This document shows, piece after piece, positions 17,903 to 27,643 of a stretch of 64,000 nucleotides of DNA. The position numbers were made by a program, and so were the translations under genes. The notes under the pieces were generated by a model. That model was not told where the DNA came from and did not search any database. It worked only from the letters and a program-made list of their open reading frames with translations. Source of the stretch: Lentihominibacter hominis. GTDB lineage: Bacteria; Bacillota; Clostridia; Peptostreptococcales; Anaerovoracaceae. The stretch spans positions 124,001 through 188,000 of the forward strand of contig NZ_JACRTA010000001.1 of the NCBI RefSeq assembly GCF_014385065.1, in the 5' to 3' direction. Every line of letters begins with the position of its first letter. The stretch's first letter is position 1.

Positions 17903-18489
17903 CATATATTCCTTATTTCATTTCGTCCTTTTTCTGTCAGTAAATTATAAACAGTACTCCATATATGCTTCCGATAATCAATTTTACCGCGGACAGATCG
18001 GCTCAGATCTTCAAACGGCGCCCAATAAATCGCAGACATATGTATCATATCAATTAAATGTACATATTCGCCCGGAAACAGTTCCTCACGAAGCAATCCT
18101 TTGCTGCAAAGTATAGAAAAAGACTTTCTGAGCAATTCTGCCACAGAAGCATACTTATCCCTCTGTTTTTTTAAGATCTCAGGAGATACCTGGGAAAGCT
18201 GCGCATGATGCAGAAAAAAATATAAATGCGACTGTACTGTTTTCTGCATGTCATCAAACACTCTGTCAAGTTCCTGCAGTGTTTCCGGCGGCTCTGCTAT
18301 AAAGGTGTCTTTTTCCTCTGCCAGAAGTTCTTCTATAATATCTTCTTTCTTCGCAAAATAATAAGTGAGATTGCCCTTGCTTATATTCAGTTCACCTGCT
18401 ATATCACGTAAGGATACGCCATTATATCCATACTTATTAAACATATTCCGAGCCGTATCCAATATCCTCTGTCTTGTATTCTTTTTCAT
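17902..18489 (-). CDS. TetR/AcrR-family transcriptional regulator
   Basis: 195 residues. The N-terminal HTH is classic TetR: TRQRILDTARNMFNKYGYNGVSLRDIAGELNISKGNLTYYFAKKEDI. The C-terminal ligand domain is not assignable. It lies 27 bases downstream of the VOC-domain gene on the same strand, so the two are probably co-transcribed from the promoter at 18943-18971. That promoter carries repeated TTAGTACG sites which could be its operator (inference). Confidence 0.88.
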   Translation of the reverse strand: MKKNTRQRILDTARNMFNKYGYNGVSLRDIAGELNISKGNLTYYFAKKEDIIEELLAEEKDTFIAEPPETLQELDRVFDDMQKTVQSHLYFFLHHAQLSQVSPEILKKQRDKYASVAELLRKSFSILCSKGLLREELFPGEYVHLIDMIHMSAIYWAPFEDLSRSVRGKIDYRKHIWSTVYNLLTEKGRNEIRNI

Positions 18490-18516
18490 AAAAATCTTTT
18501 CCGAAACTTCCGGATT

Positions 18517-18897
18517 CTACATATACTTCTTTTTATATTCATCTGTATGTTCTATCAGACATAATCTTACTCCATTAGGGTCCATTACAAAAGCCTGTTT
18601 GCCAACCGATGTGGGAATCACAGGGCTTGCCGCTTCATACCCGTTTTCCGTTAAATGTTCAAGTACTTCTTCAAGGTTATCTACATCTGTTCCCACCGAA
18701 TACATCCCCACATCATAGTTTTTGTTTTCTATAAGCTCCACAGAAGCACCGCTGTCGCTATTCATAATAGTGATCTGCCCTCCGTCGGGAGTAACTACAT
18801 GATAACCTTCTTTAAATCCCATAACATCTCTGTAAAACTTAACTGATTCCTCCAGGTTTTTTACTATCAATGTAGTATATTGCACTTTGACTTTCAC
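18517..18897 (-). CDS. VOC-family (glyoxalase/dioxygenase-like) protein
   Basis: 126 residues with the paired beta-alpha-beta-beta-beta modules of the vicinal oxygen chelate fold: YTTLIVKNLEESVKFYRDVMGFK at 7-29 and FVMDPNGVRLCLIEHTDEYKK at the C-terminus (Asp-Pro-Asn-Gly). Members include glyoxalase I, fosfomycin thiol transferases and other metal enzymes; the substrate here is unknown. The start is GTG at 18897 with AGGAGGG seven bases upstream. It appears to form an operon with the TetR gene. Confidence 0.82.
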   Translation of the reverse strand: MKVKVQYTTLIVKNLEESVKFYRDVMGFKEGYHVVTPDGGQITIMNSDSGASVELIENKNYDVGMYSVGTDVDNLEEVLEHLTENGYEAASPVIPTSVGKQAFVMDPNGVRLCLIEHTDEYKKKYM

Positions 18898-18929
18898 AGC
18901 ATTACCCTCCTTTTCCGCATTAGGTCTTT

Positions 18930-18971
18930 CGTACTAAAGCTAATTATAGCCCAAACGTACTAATATGTCAA
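18930..18971 (-). promoter_or_regulatory. Consensus promoter with TTAGTACG operator-like repeats
   Basis: TTGACA (18966-18971) and TATAAT (18943-18948) with a 17-base spacer. The octamer TTAGTACG occurs twice on the minus strand, at about 18956-18963 inside the spacer and 18930-18937 just after the -10. That is typical geometry for a repressor site. The -35 overlaps the stop codon of the P-type ATPase gene. Confidence 0.75.
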
Positions 18972-21616
18972 GCAATACGCTTTATCAGTTTCACAAATTC
19001 CACCTGAATGACTGACAGCAGAGACAGACCTATAACTATAAGCCACTGAACACCGGAAAGAAGCGTAAGTCTGAAAAAGTCTTGAAGAGACGGTACCAGA
19101 AGAATGCAGAGCATGAGAATCAAAGAGACTGCAAAAGAAACCAGCAGCCATGGATTCAGCCCCTCAGCCCGTATCCATATGGGCTCTGTATTGGAACGCT
19201 GATTAAAAGCCCGCATCATCTGCGAAAAGGCTAAAGTACAAAACGCCATAGTCTGTCCTGTGACATTATCGCCTACACTTACTCCTATCCAGTAAGCAGC
19301 AATAGTTACAGCAGCGACGAATGTACCCTGAGTGATCACTCGTCCCACCAAATCTTTCTCAAAAAGAGTCCCTGATTTCACAGGTTTATGCTTCATAATA
19401 TTTCTGCTGGCAGGATCTACTCCCAGCGCAAGCGCGGGAAGTGTTGCTGTAGCAAGATTCACCCACAGTATATGGACAGCCTGAAGAGGAGCATTCCAAT
19501 TGAAGACGGTAGCTACAAATAAGGTCATTATCTCAGCAATATTGCCCACTAAAAGAAACTGGATCACCTTCTGAATATTTCTGTATACCCTTCGACCTTC
19601 TTTAATGGCATATGCAATAGTGTTGAAACTATCATCCAGCAAAATCATATCAGCAGCATCTTTAGCGACATCCGTACCGGTGATACCCATAGCTACACCA
19701 ATATCCGCAGCTTTCAGCGCCGGAGAATCATTGACCCCATCTCCTGTCATAGCAGCAACTTCTCCATTTCGTTTCAGACTCTGAATGATTCTCAGCTTAT
19801 CAGCCGGAGACACTCGAGCGAAAACAGAAGCTGTTTTAACTGCTTCATCAAGCTCACTGTCATTCATGTTATCCAGTTCATCACCGGAAACAACTGTGCT
19901 TTCCTCTCTGTAAATGCCTAACTCTCTTGCAATGGCAAGAGCTGTTGTTTTGTGATCACCTGTAATCATAACTGTTCTTATACCAGCCTCAAGGCAACTT
20001 TTTATAGATTCTGCCACTTCACTGCGCGGAGGATCTATCATACCCGTTGCTCCGATAAATACCATATCATGTTCTATGTTTTCATTATCATCAAGAGGTA
20101 TGGAAGAAAGATTTTTCGTGGCAAACCCAAGTACACGCATAGCATTTTCCGACATTGTAAGGCAAAGCTCTGAAATATTATTTTTATCTTCATCAGTGAT
20201 AGGACGTATACCTTCAGCCGTCAATATATGCGTGCACAAAGGAAGCATCTCATCTACAGCACCTTTCGTATAAGCTGTCACTTTATCACCTATTGTGTGA
20301 ACTGTAGTCATACGTTTTCGTTCCGAATCAAAGGGCTGTTCAAAGACACGGGGATAATCAGCTTCCAAAGACTCATGATCAATGCCAAAAGCCTGAGCCA
20401 TGTAAATCAATGCACCTTCTGTCGGATCTCCGATGATCTCACCCTGTCTGTCAGGATCAAGACTGGCGTCATTACAAAGAGCTGCTCCGTAAACAAGTTC
20501 TTTATATACTCCCGGATGTTTTTTTGCTGCCTCTCTGACAGGTGTAGTTTTCCCAGTCTGAAAATCTCCATTTACAGCTATATTAGTAACAGTCATTTTA
20601 TTCAAGGTAAGCGTTCCTGTTTTATCAGAACAGATCACTGTGGCACTTCCCAAAGTTTCCACAGCGGGAAGTTTGCGGATGAGAGCATTTCTTTTGGCCA
20701 TACGCTGTACACCCAGTGCCATAACGATAGTAGCCGTCGCCGGCAACCCCTCCGGAATAATGGAAATGGCCAAAGAAATAGCCACAAGAAATTGCGGAAT
20801 CAGCGGGCGATCATAAAGTGCTCCAATAACAAAGATCAGAACGCATACGATCAATCCTACGACAGTGAGCGTTTTACCGACTGCATTAAGTTTCTTCTTA
20901 AGCGGCGTCTCCAGTTCTCCCTGACTGTCAAGCATGCCTGCAATACTTCCCACCTCCGTATCCATACCGGTGGCAACCACCACTCCTGCAGCCCTACCAT
21001 ATGTAATGATAGCTGAAGTATAGACCATATTGCTCCGATCTCCCAACAGACAACTCTCTTGCAGTATTTCATCCGCTTCCTTCTCTGAAGGCACTGACTC
21101 TCCCGTAAGAGATGCCTCCTGCACTTTCAAATTTGCAGAATCAATTAGGCGCATATCGGCAGGAACCATATCACCATCGCTTAAAAATACCACATCACCT
21201 GTCACCAGTTCCGCCGCTGGGATAATGCTTTCCTCTCCCTGCCTGAGAACACGCGCTTGAGGAGCGCTCATTTTCCGTAAAGCTTCAAGAGATGACTGCG
21301 CTTTTTTCTCCTGCACGATCCCAATGACCGCATTAATTATGACGATCACAAAAATAACTGCTGCCTCTGTCCATTCCTGTAATATAGCGGAAAAGCCTGC
21401 CGCACCAATTAAAATCAGAACCATGGGATCAGTAATCTGCTCCTTGAGCATTTTGACAATAGCTTTTGGAGGCTTAGATCTCAACTCATTTCTTCCATTT
21501 TTTTCTAGCCTTTCAGCCGCCTCAGCATCGCTCAGTCCTTTTTCCGATGTATGCAAAAGATCATACACCTCTTCAATTTTTTTCGAATGCCAAGGCATCT
21601 GTCTGTGATTATCCAT
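18968..21616 (-). CDS. Calcium-type P-type ATPase (P2A/P2B-like)
   Basis: 882 residues. The actuator motif TGES is at 171-174, the M4 ion-site motif PEGLPA at 289-294 and the phosphorylation site DKTGTLT at Asp331. The hinge [20 protein letters not shown] lies in the 600s, and about four C-terminal helices follow M5-M6. PEGLPA and the cation-ATPase N-terminal domain indicate a Ca2+ (possibly Mg2+ or Mn2+) exporter or importer in the cytoplasmic membrane. The gene is preceded by a long leader with a strong promoter and a small acidic ORF, suggesting divalent-cation control. Confidence 0.92.
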   Translation of the reverse strand: MDNHRQMPWHSKKIEEVYDLLHTSEKGLSDAEAAERLEKNGRNELRSKPPKAIVKMLKEQITDPMVLILIGAAGFSAILQEWTEAAVIFVIVIINAVIGIVQEKKAQSSLEALRKMSAPQARVLRQGEESIIPAAELVTGDVVFLSDGDMVPADMRLIDSANLKVQEASLTGESVPSEKEADEILQESCLLGDRSNMVYTSAIITYGRAAGVVVATGMDTEVGSIAGMLDSQGELETPLKKKLNAVGKTLTVVGLIVCVLIFVIGALYDRPLIPQFLVAISLAISIIPEGLPATATIVMALGVQRMAKRNALIRKLPAVETLGSATVICSDKTGTLTLNKMTVTNIAVNGDFQTGKTTPVREAAKKHPGVYKELVYGAALCNDASLDPDRQGEIIGDPTEGALIYMAQAFGIDHESLEADYPRVFEQPFDSERKRMTTVHTIGDKVTAYTKGAVDEMLPLCTHILTAEGIRPITDEDKNNISELCLTMSENAMRVLGFATKNLSSIPLDDNENIEHDMVFIGATGMIDPPRSEVAESIKSCLEAGIRTVMITGDHKTTALAIARELGIYREESTVVSGDELDNMNDSELDEAVKTASVFARVSPADKLRIIQSLKRNGEVAAMTGDGVNDSPALKAADIGVAMGITGTDVAKDAADMILLDDSFNTIAYAIKEGRRVYRNIQKVIQFLLVGNIAEIMTLFVATVFNWNAPLQAVHILWVNLATATLPALALGVDPASRNIMKHKPVKSGTLFEKDLVGRVITQGTFVAAVTIAAYWIGVSVGDNVTGQTMAFCTLAFSQMMRAFNQRSNTEPIWIRAEGLNPWLLVSFAVSLILMLCILLVPSLQDFFRLTLLSGVQWLIVIGLSLLSVIQVEFVKLIKRIA

Positions 21617-21668
21617 ATAGGATAGACCACCCCTTTCTTTAAATAAATTTTTTATATTCTGACCGCCC

Positions 21669-21821
21669 TCAGACGGAGATCAGTAAAAAAGAAATGCAAA
21701 AAAGCATAGCCTGACAACTCTTAAAAAGAGCGCAGATTATGCCTGTACACAAAATTTTATTCAATTTAAAAACATCATACAAGTCACTTCGTTCAGCGTC
21801 ACTGCCGTCGGCGTCGTCCAT
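21669..21821 (-). CDS. Small acidic leader ORF upstream of the P-type ATPase (50 aa)
   Basis: An ATG at 21821 opens a 50-codon frame preceded by GAAAGGATTTGAG at loose spacing. Residues 1-13 are extremely acidic (MDDADGSDAERSD). The second half is hydrophobic and Cys-rich (ILCTGIICALFKSCQAMLFC, then ISFLLISV). It ends 52 bases before the ATPase start and lies between a perfect promoter and the gene. Its position and composition suggest a regulatory leader peptide rather than a structural protein. This is inference; I do not know of a named family. Confidence 0.5.
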   Translation of the reverse strand: MDDADGSDAERSDLYDVFKLNKILCTGIICALFKSCQAMLFCISFLLISV

Positions 21822-21863
21822 TTCTTTTTCTCAAATCCTTTCTCTCAGATATAATTGAATGCA

Positions 21864-21892
21864 ATTATACGAGATATGTAACCCTGTGTCAA
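21864..21892 (-). promoter_or_regulatory. Perfect sigma-A promoter of the P-type ATPase leader
   Basis: TTGACA (21887-21892), 17-base spacer, TATAAT (21864-21869). Transcription would start near 21857, giving a leader of about 240 bases before the ATPase ATG. The leader contains the small ORF and a hairpin CTGA..CCG/CGG-TCAG near its end. Confidence 0.8.
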
Positions 21893-21956
21893 TATATTAT
21901 TTTCAGAATTCACAAATTATTTACATTGAAATAATATTCTTCCCTGCATGATAAAA

Positions 21957-21998
21957 CCTCCTGACTTTTAAATAAGCTGCTTTACAGTCAGGAGGCTT
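21957..21998 (-). terminator. Intrinsic terminator of the APC permease gene
   Basis: CCTCCTGACT (21957-21966) pairs perfectly with AGTCAGGAGG (21986-21995), followed by TTTTAT on the minus strand. It separates the permease from the ATPase promoter just downstream. Confidence 0.85.
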
Positions 21999-22020
21999 AT
22001 CTGTTTACTTTAAAACCCTG

Positions 22021-23664
22021 TTATTCATCATCAGGAATAGGGTCAGCTTTCTTTCCAACGATATGAAGAATCAAACTCAATATAAGCATACCTGCGCCTA
22101 TCCATGTAAGAAGAGTTATCATCAGTTCCCAGTTACTGATCAGTCCCGAACCATACAGATCCAAGTAATAATCATGTCCCCAGTCTCCCTCATACCATCT
22201 GAGGAACAGTGATCCTCCAAGCGCTAAGACACCAAATATAAGGAAAAACTTTCCTATCCTTATAGTATCTCCTTTTCCTAAACCTGTTTTTGGATTTCTC
22301 GGGTACTGAAGAGGATTATCAACAGAAAGACCTCCGTATATCTTCTTACAGATAATGTACATAAGAAGAGCAAACAGAATAAGAACATAGCCAAGCAGGA
22401 AGTATTCAGTTCCGTTCATCAGGATTCCCACTATTCCGATGATCATCATTGATATTACTATGTAGTAAGGAGAAAATCTGCCTTTGACATAGTACAGATC
22501 CCCCCTCTTCTGCACCGGATACAGCTTCCTCAATTTCAGAAATGCAACAGCAAATCCTGCATAACATACGAAGAGCAGCGGCGAGAGAATGATAACCAGA
22601 ATTTCAAAGTCCAGATTTACCAGTATAACGTTAAGCACTGCAAGTATAACGATCGGCCAAATGGGAACTTTACGATTCTTGGAAACTGTCGATAAAAACT
22701 TAGGACATAAATGATCTTTTCCCAGAATCATAAATGACCTTGATGCCGTAGCTGTCGTCGCATTGAGAAGAGCCAGCTGAGATATTACCGCCGTGATCAT
22801 AAAGGCAACTCCTGCCCATTTTCCAACATGTGTGAAAAGGACACTCGAGTAATCTATGGTAGAACCCCATTCGCTCCACGGACCTGTAGATACTATTCCT
22901 CCGAGGGTAGGAAGAATATAAGCTACCATCATCAAAACAATACACCATTTCATTCCCTTAGGAATAATCTGAGGATTTTCAATCTCTCCGCCGAGATTTG
23001 CTATTGCCGTATAACCGCAGAACATCCACACACCTATGGCGATACCTACTCCAAGACTGGAAAATGCTCCAGCTTCAACATTCATGAATGGATCAAACGG
23101 ATTATTCTCCCAATGAGCCAGACCGACAATGGCTACAGCAAGGAATGCCGCAAGAATTATAAATGTAAATATTGTATTAACCACATTTACTTCCTGGAGA
23201 CCAAGCAGGTTTACTACTGTAAATACAAGAATAATAGCAACTTTTACCGCAAGTGTTACCATAGGACTCATATCTATATACATGCCTATGTAATCCGTTG
23301 CGAGAACAATATAAGACGCACCCGTCAAATACCATGCCACGGCCATCCACAATCCGAAGACAAAGCCCCAGAATTCACCAAATGCCATCTTCACCCATAC
23401 ATAAGGACCCGAATCTACAGGTGCCAGATTCGTAAGCTCAGATACATAAAGCCCCATCGGCAGCGCCCACATAAGTGGTATAACCACAAGAAGAACAAGG
23501 GTCAGCCCCGGTCCTGAAGCCGGAATGATGGACTCGATCCCAAAAGCTCCTCCGCTGACTGAACAGAAAATAAAGAACAGCACCGCGCTAAAAGAGAATC
23601 GAGTTTTTTTCAAGCCAGGTACTACATCAGTCAGCACCTGACCGCCTTCATAATTAACTTTCAT
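22021..23664 (-). CDS. APC-superfamily amino-acid permease
   Basis: 547 residues with about 13-14 hydrophobic segments. The first helices carry the APC hallmark (FIFCSVSGGAFGIESIIPASGPG near 34-56), and PVDSGPYVWVKMAFGEFWGF lies near 85-104. It should take up or exchange an amino acid or amine across the cytoplasmic membrane; specificity is not readable. The C-terminal 60 residues add two extra helices. It is a single gene with its own terminator. Confidence 0.85.
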   Translation of the reverse strand: MKVNYEGGQVLTDVVPGLKKTRFSFSAVLFFIFCSVSGGAFGIESIIPASGPGLTLVLLVVIPLMWALPMGLYVSELTNLAPVDSGPYVWVKMAFGEFWGFVFGLWMAVAWYLTGASYIVLATDYIGMYIDMSPMVTLAVKVAIILVFTVVNLLGLQEVNVVNTIFTFIILAAFLAVAIVGLAHWENNPFDPFMNVEAGAFSSLGVGIAIGVWMFCGYTAIANLGGEIENPQIIPKGMKWCIVLMMVAYILPTLGGIVSTGPWSEWGSTIDYSSVLFTHVGKWAGVAFMITAVISQLALLNATTATASRSFMILGKDHLCPKFLSTVSKNRKVPIWPIVILAVLNVILVNLDFEILVIILSPLLFVCYAGFAVAFLKLRKLYPVQKRGDLYYVKGRFSPYYIVISMMIIGIVGILMNGTEYFLLGYVLILFALLMYIICKKIYGGLSVDNPLQYPRNPKTGLGKGDTIRIGKFFLIFGVLALGGSLFLRWYEGDWGHDYYLDLYGSGLISNWELMITLLTWIGAGMLILSLILHIVGKKADPIPDDE

Positions 23665-23901
23665 GATACTTCCTCCCTAAATGAAATTTACCTTACTATC
23701 TGTAATCCATTTCACCCCTTTTCGCAGATTTTTTTGAATTTTCCGCTACTTTGTAGAGTCATTGTATCATTCTGTCTTCTCAATGAACATGATATTATTG
23801 TCATCTTTCTGACTTTTATAGAACGTCCTTTTGTAATTTTACTGAATATTGCTTTATTTTCATAATATTAGTAGCAATTAAAGTATTCACAAAACAGTAT
23901 G

Positions 23902-26001
23902 TCACAGTAAAATTTTTGTCATAGCCTTTTTTATCGAATATTTATATACTGCAAAGAGGACTGCCGCGATCATCAATATGATTCCGCCCAAAACAATCAA
24001 CGCAATCACTTCGGTTTCTGCTATTCTTCCGTCATTAAAAAAATCCATAGCAAATGAAAATATGAATCCTATACCGCAACCTATTGCCGCAGGATACTGA
24101 AATATCTTCGACAATTGATTTTTCAATATCTTTCTTCGATACTGCCTGTCAGCTCCCAGCCTTTCCAAGCTGGCAAACAATTCGTAATTATCTGCAGCAA
24201 CAGAAATACTCCTGACGTAAGTCATAACAGAAATTGCTGCAAGTGAAATAATAAAAATATATAGACAAAGCATTACATAAACACTGATAAGCTGCATCTG
24301 ATCCTGGATTAATATAATATTAAACCCCGGCGCATATTTCCAGTCCGAAAGAAGCAAATCGTTTTCTGTAGTCATATCAATAGTACCGCTGTATCCGTAT
24401 TCCTCACCAACAGCCTGCGCCTGCTTCTCTTCCCATAAATCCCAGTAACCCAGATGATTTGATAGTTCTGTACAATTCACTACATATTGCTCCAGCAAAT
24501 CTTTTGCAAAATCATAGGAATTATTTACATCTGCCACATTAAAAAATACTAAATTTTCTCTATAAATATCAGAAAGGTTTTCCGTTATTTTTTCATAGTC
24601 AGCATCATCTAAAACATAGGCAAACGGAGTACTCATAGAATAAAATGAGCTGAATTCCAGTGTACCATCAAATTTTACATCCATGAACTTTCGAGAATCG
24701 GGATTTTTGATCTTATCCAACCCATCGGTTTTATCAAAAAAATTCTCTTTAAAATCTACCGGAACAACTGTCTTATAAGTACCTGATCTTATCTTAACAT
24801 CTTGCCCTGAAACCTTCTTAAAATCGGATGCAGATATAAACAGTGCGCTCTTTTTATCTTTATCATATTTTTCTACATAACGATCATCATCTGTAAGATC
24901 TACTGAATGATATGAAATAACAAGATTTGCAGCATCACTTTCTGCAAATTCGGTTATATCCATATCATATTCTGCGGCAGTTTCATAAATATCCTTTTTG
25001 GTTATCTGTTTTTCCAACACAGGACTATGCAAGGAAAAAGCTTTTCCACCCTCATCCTTGGCTATATCAGGAGCCAAGGAATACTGCATCCCATAAAAAG
25101 CTGAGAAACAGCATACGAAAATTAACAGTACAATAACACACATATTCCTGGTTGCTGCCTTTGCAGTAAATCGCATTAAACTTACAGAAACAAGATTCTT
25201 ATAATACTTTTCTTTATTCTTTTTCAAACGGCTCTGACTTACTATACTGAGAAGCACCATATAAATCCCTGCAACCGATAATAAATATATGAGATTGACG
25301 ATACCGGGCAAATGAAAACCAAATACTCTTGCAGAAAATTGCGGCAATCCTGTACCGAGAATTATACCGACAACAATAAAAACTATGCCTGTCGGAAATA
25401 TCCACGGTTTTATTTCCTTCACCATTTCTGATTTATGCTGAGTCCTGAGGATATCCATAATACTTGACTTTCTGATAAACCGTTTTCCCACAGCTCCCAA
25501 CATCAATACCAATACTATACTGAAAATAATCCCGGGAACAAAACCTAATGATCCAAAATGATAACTCATTTGCTCAGTAGAAATAATAAACAATTCAAAT
25601 ACTTTCCAGATAAAATATGAAACCGGTATAGCGCAAATCAGTCCAAGCAATGAAGATGCTGCGGTAATTAGAGAAAGCTCACGAAACAGCAGCTTTTCAA
25701 GAGATTTTTTGGAAAAACCTAACGCCATAAAAATACCATATTCTCTGGCTTTATATCGAAAAAACAAATTTGATGCATAAATAGTGAAAATAAAGCAGCC
25801 AATCGCTGTAACAACAAACAATAATGCTGCCATTTTACGGGTATCTCCTCCTTCCGGCAAAAAATTCTGTACTGTCGGCCCAAAATACATCAAAGCAAAA
25901 GATGTTATCAAAAGTACCGACAAAAAACTGCAGAATCCCAGAAGCAGATATTGACCTCTGTCATTTTTTCTCAGTTTTCCACAAAGCTTATTCATTGTCA
26001 T
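23902..26001 (-). CDS. FtsX-like ABC transporter permease (BceB/antimicrobial-peptide type)
   Basis: About 699 residues. One N-terminal helix is followed by a FtsX-type triple-helix bundle (about 55-180), further helices, a long extracellular domain of about 200 residues (330-530), and a C-terminal helix group near 560-690. This layout fits the BceB/VraG class, which detects or removes peptide antibiotics. I chose the ATG at 26001 (GGAGG seven bases upstream) over a GTG at 26010. Its start overlaps the end of the ATPase gene, indicating translational coupling. Confidence 0.85.
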   Translation of the reverse strand: MTMNKLCGKLRKNDRGQYLLLGFCSFLSVLLITSFALMYFGPTVQNFLPEGGDTRKMAALLFVVTAIGCFIFTIYASNLFFRYKAREYGIFMALGFSKKSLEKLLFRELSLITAASSLLGLICAIPVSYFIWKVFELFIISTEQMSYHFGSLGFVPGIIFSIVLVLMLGAVGKRFIRKSSIMDILRTQHKSEMVKEIKPWIFPTGIVFIVVGIILGTGLPQFSARVFGFHLPGIVNLIYLLSVAGIYMVLLSIVSQSRLKKNKEKYYKNLVSVSLMRFTAKAATRNMCVIVLLIFVCCFSAFYGMQYSLAPDIAKDEGGKAFSLHSPVLEKQITKKDIYETAAEYDMDITEFAESDAANLVISYHSVDLTDDDRYVEKYDKDKKSALFISASDFKKVSGQDVKIRSGTYKTVVPVDFKENFFDKTDGLDKIKNPDSRKFMDVKFDGTLEFSSFYSMSTPFAYVLDDADYEKITENLSDIYRENLVFFNVADVNNSYDFAKDLLEQYVVNCTELSNHLGYWDLWEEKQAQAVGEEYGYSGTIDMTTENDLLLSDWKYAPGFNIILIQDQMQLISVYVMLCLYIFIISLAAISVMTYVRSISVAADNYELFASLERLGADRQYRRKILKNQLSKIFQYPAAIGCGIGFIFSFAMDFFNDGRIAETEVIALIVLGGIILMIAAVLFAVYKYSIKKAMTKILL

Positions 26002-26743
26002 CGATGTCACCTCCTAAAATCCTGAGAGTGTTAAGAAGTTCATCCATAAATGCGCGTCTTGTTGACGCTCTTGTAAGCTCCTGATGAATGCAGCCATCTT
26101 TCAGTACAATAACCCGGTCGCAAAATGATGCTGCGTAACTATCATGTGTCACCATAAAAATCGTAGCTCCAGCCTGATTCTTTGCCTGTAAAAAAGCATC
26201 AATAACTGCTTTGCATGACTTGCTATCAAGATTCCCTGTGGGTTCATCAGCCAAGATAACGTAAGGATCGTTCATCAGAGATCTTGCCACTGCCGTACGC
26301 TGCTTTTCGCCGCCCGATATTTCCGCCGGATACTTTTCCATAATCTGACTAATACCAAACAAACTGCAAAGCATGCTGGCTTTTTCCTCCATCTCTACGA
26401 TAGGCTTTTTGGCGATGATCTGAGGAAGGCAGACATTTTCCTTTACCGTAAGCCCATCAAGGAGCATAAAATCCTGAAAAATAAATCCCAGCTTTTCATT
26501 TCTAACTTTAGATAGTCCTTTCTCACTCAAATCAGAAATTACCCTCCCTCCTAATCTAATCGTACCGCTATCATAAGGAATAAAGCAGGAAATACAGTTG
26601 AGCAGTGTAGTCTTGCCACTGCCTGAAGGTCCCATTACCGCAACAAATTCTCCTTGGTTTACCTTTAAAGATACATCCGTTAAAACCGGATAAATGTTAA
26701 ATCCGTTTTTATAGCTTTTATTCAGGTTTTCTACTTGTAACAT
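25988..26743 (-). CDS. ABC transporter ATP-binding protein (BceA/LolD-like)
   Basis: 251 residues: GPSGSGKTT Walker A near 39-47, SGGEKQRTAVARSL signature near 143-156, ILADEPTGNLDSK Walker B and D-loop near 163-175, and a switch His in VTHDS. This is the MacB/LolD/BceA subgroup that pairs with FtsX-like permeases. It lies divergent from the LytTR/GHKL two-component system, which probably controls it. Confidence 0.92.
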   Translation of the reverse strand: MLQVENLNKSYKNGFNIYPVLTDVSLKVNQGEFVAVMGPSGSGKTTLLNCISCFIPYDSGTIRLGGRVISDLSEKGLSKVRNEKLGFIFQDFMLLDGLTVKENVCLPQIIAKKPIVEMEEKASMLCSLFGISQIMEKYPAEISGGEKQRTAVARSLMNDPYVILADEPTGNLDSKSCKAVIDAFLQAKNQAGATIFMVTHDSYAASFCDRVIVLKDGCIHQELTRASTRRAFMDELLNTLRILGGDIDDNE

Positions 26744-26825
26744 TATTCGCCCTCACTCTCTTTTACTATTTTTGTCCGCATTAATTTTAGTAAAGCCGGA
26801 TAGAAAGTAACAGCAAACAAAATGA

Positions 26826-26868
26826 CAAGTTTGGTATCTTTACTGTAAAGTTTGACTCTCAAGTTTGA
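26826..26868. promoter_or_regulatory. LytTR-type direct repeats in the divergent promoter region
   Basis: Three copies of (A/C)AAGTTTG(A/G) on the plus strand at 26826-26834, 26847-26855 and 26860-26868. The first two are 21 bases apart, the spacing typical of LytTR-domain dimers. They lie between the divergent ABC transporter and the LytTR regulator gene, with a possible -35 TTGACA (26865-26870) overlapping the last copy. Confidence 0.55.
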
Positions 26869-26919
26869 CAATAGATAAAAAAATATGTTAATCTATTGCG
26901 AAATATTTTGGAGATAACT

Positions 26920-27618
26920 ATGAATATTGCAATTTGTGATGACGATAAAAAACTTCTTAAAGATTTTCGGCATTTAATCGAAATACATATGGATCTTACC
27001 GGTATCAATTATCATATAACTGAATTCACATCAGGCGAGGAACTTCTGGAATATAAAAATAAAAAAGATATCCATCTGCTTTTCCTTGATATTAAAATGG
27101 GATCTGTAGATGGCATGGAAACTGCGCGCCAACTGAGAAAATCAGGAAAAAAAATGCTTATTATATTTGTTACGGCTTATCCGGATTTTGTTTTTCAGGG
27201 TTATGAAGTGCAGGCATTTCACTATATCTTAAAACCTTATCGTGAAACTAAAATCAAAGAAGTTCTTGACAGGGCGATTTCTGAACTGGATATCCGAAAA
27301 GAACATTCTCTAGTAATCCAACAAAGATCCGGTATTTTATGTATCAACACACAAAAGGTAACTTACTTTAAAAGTGACAAACGCAATATATTTGCTGTAA
27401 GTACGGAAGGCACTGATATCTTTTACGGAAAACTGAATGACGTGGAAACAAAGATGCCTCCGTGTTATCAGAGGATTCACAATCGATATCTGATAAATCT
27501 CAACTATGTATCAGAAATCGGTTCAAACTACTGCATATGCCATGATGAGAAGCTTCCTGTCAGCCGCACCTACAGACATGAACTGGCTATGGCTTTTGCT
27601 AAAATGATGCTGCAATAG
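26920..27618 (+). CDS. LytTR-family response regulator
   Basis: 232 residues from the ATG at 26920 (TTGGAG upstream); an in-frame TTG eight codons earlier has no ribosome binding site. The receiver domain has the acidic pocket CDDD at 6-9 and the phosphoacceptor Asp57 in LFLDIKMG. From about residue 130 a LytTR DNA-binding domain follows (ITYF-type strand, then YQRIHNRYLINLNYV). It acts with the GHKL kinase encoded next. Likely targets are the divergent ABC transporter and its own operon, through the repeats upstream. Confidence 0.92.
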   Translation: MNIAICDDDKKLLKDFRHLIEIHMDLTGINYHITEFTSGEELLEYKNKKDIHLLFLDIKMGSVDGMETARQLRKSGKKMLIIFVTAYPDFVFQGYEVQAFHYILKPYRETKIKEVLDRAISELDIRKEHSLVIQQRSGILCINTQKVTYFKSDKRNIFAVSTEGTDIFYGKLNDVETKMPPCYQRIHNRYLINLNYVSEIGSNYCICHDEKLPVSRTYRHELAMAFAKMMLQ

Positions 27619-27643
27619 AACAGAATATGAGGAACGGGAATTA

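Noticed and set aside
20228..21016. A 262-codon plus-strand frame
   Set aside because: It is antisense to the P-type ATPase, whose motifs are complete on the minus strand.
22828..23517. A 229-codon plus-strand frame
   Set aside because: It is antisense to the amino-acid permease, with Arg/Lys/Tyr/His-rich shadow composition.
23665..23901. Possible regulatory RNA in the permease leader and the gap before the ABC permease end
   Set aside because: Only AT-rich sequence without a stable hairpin, known aptamer core or coding frame was seen.
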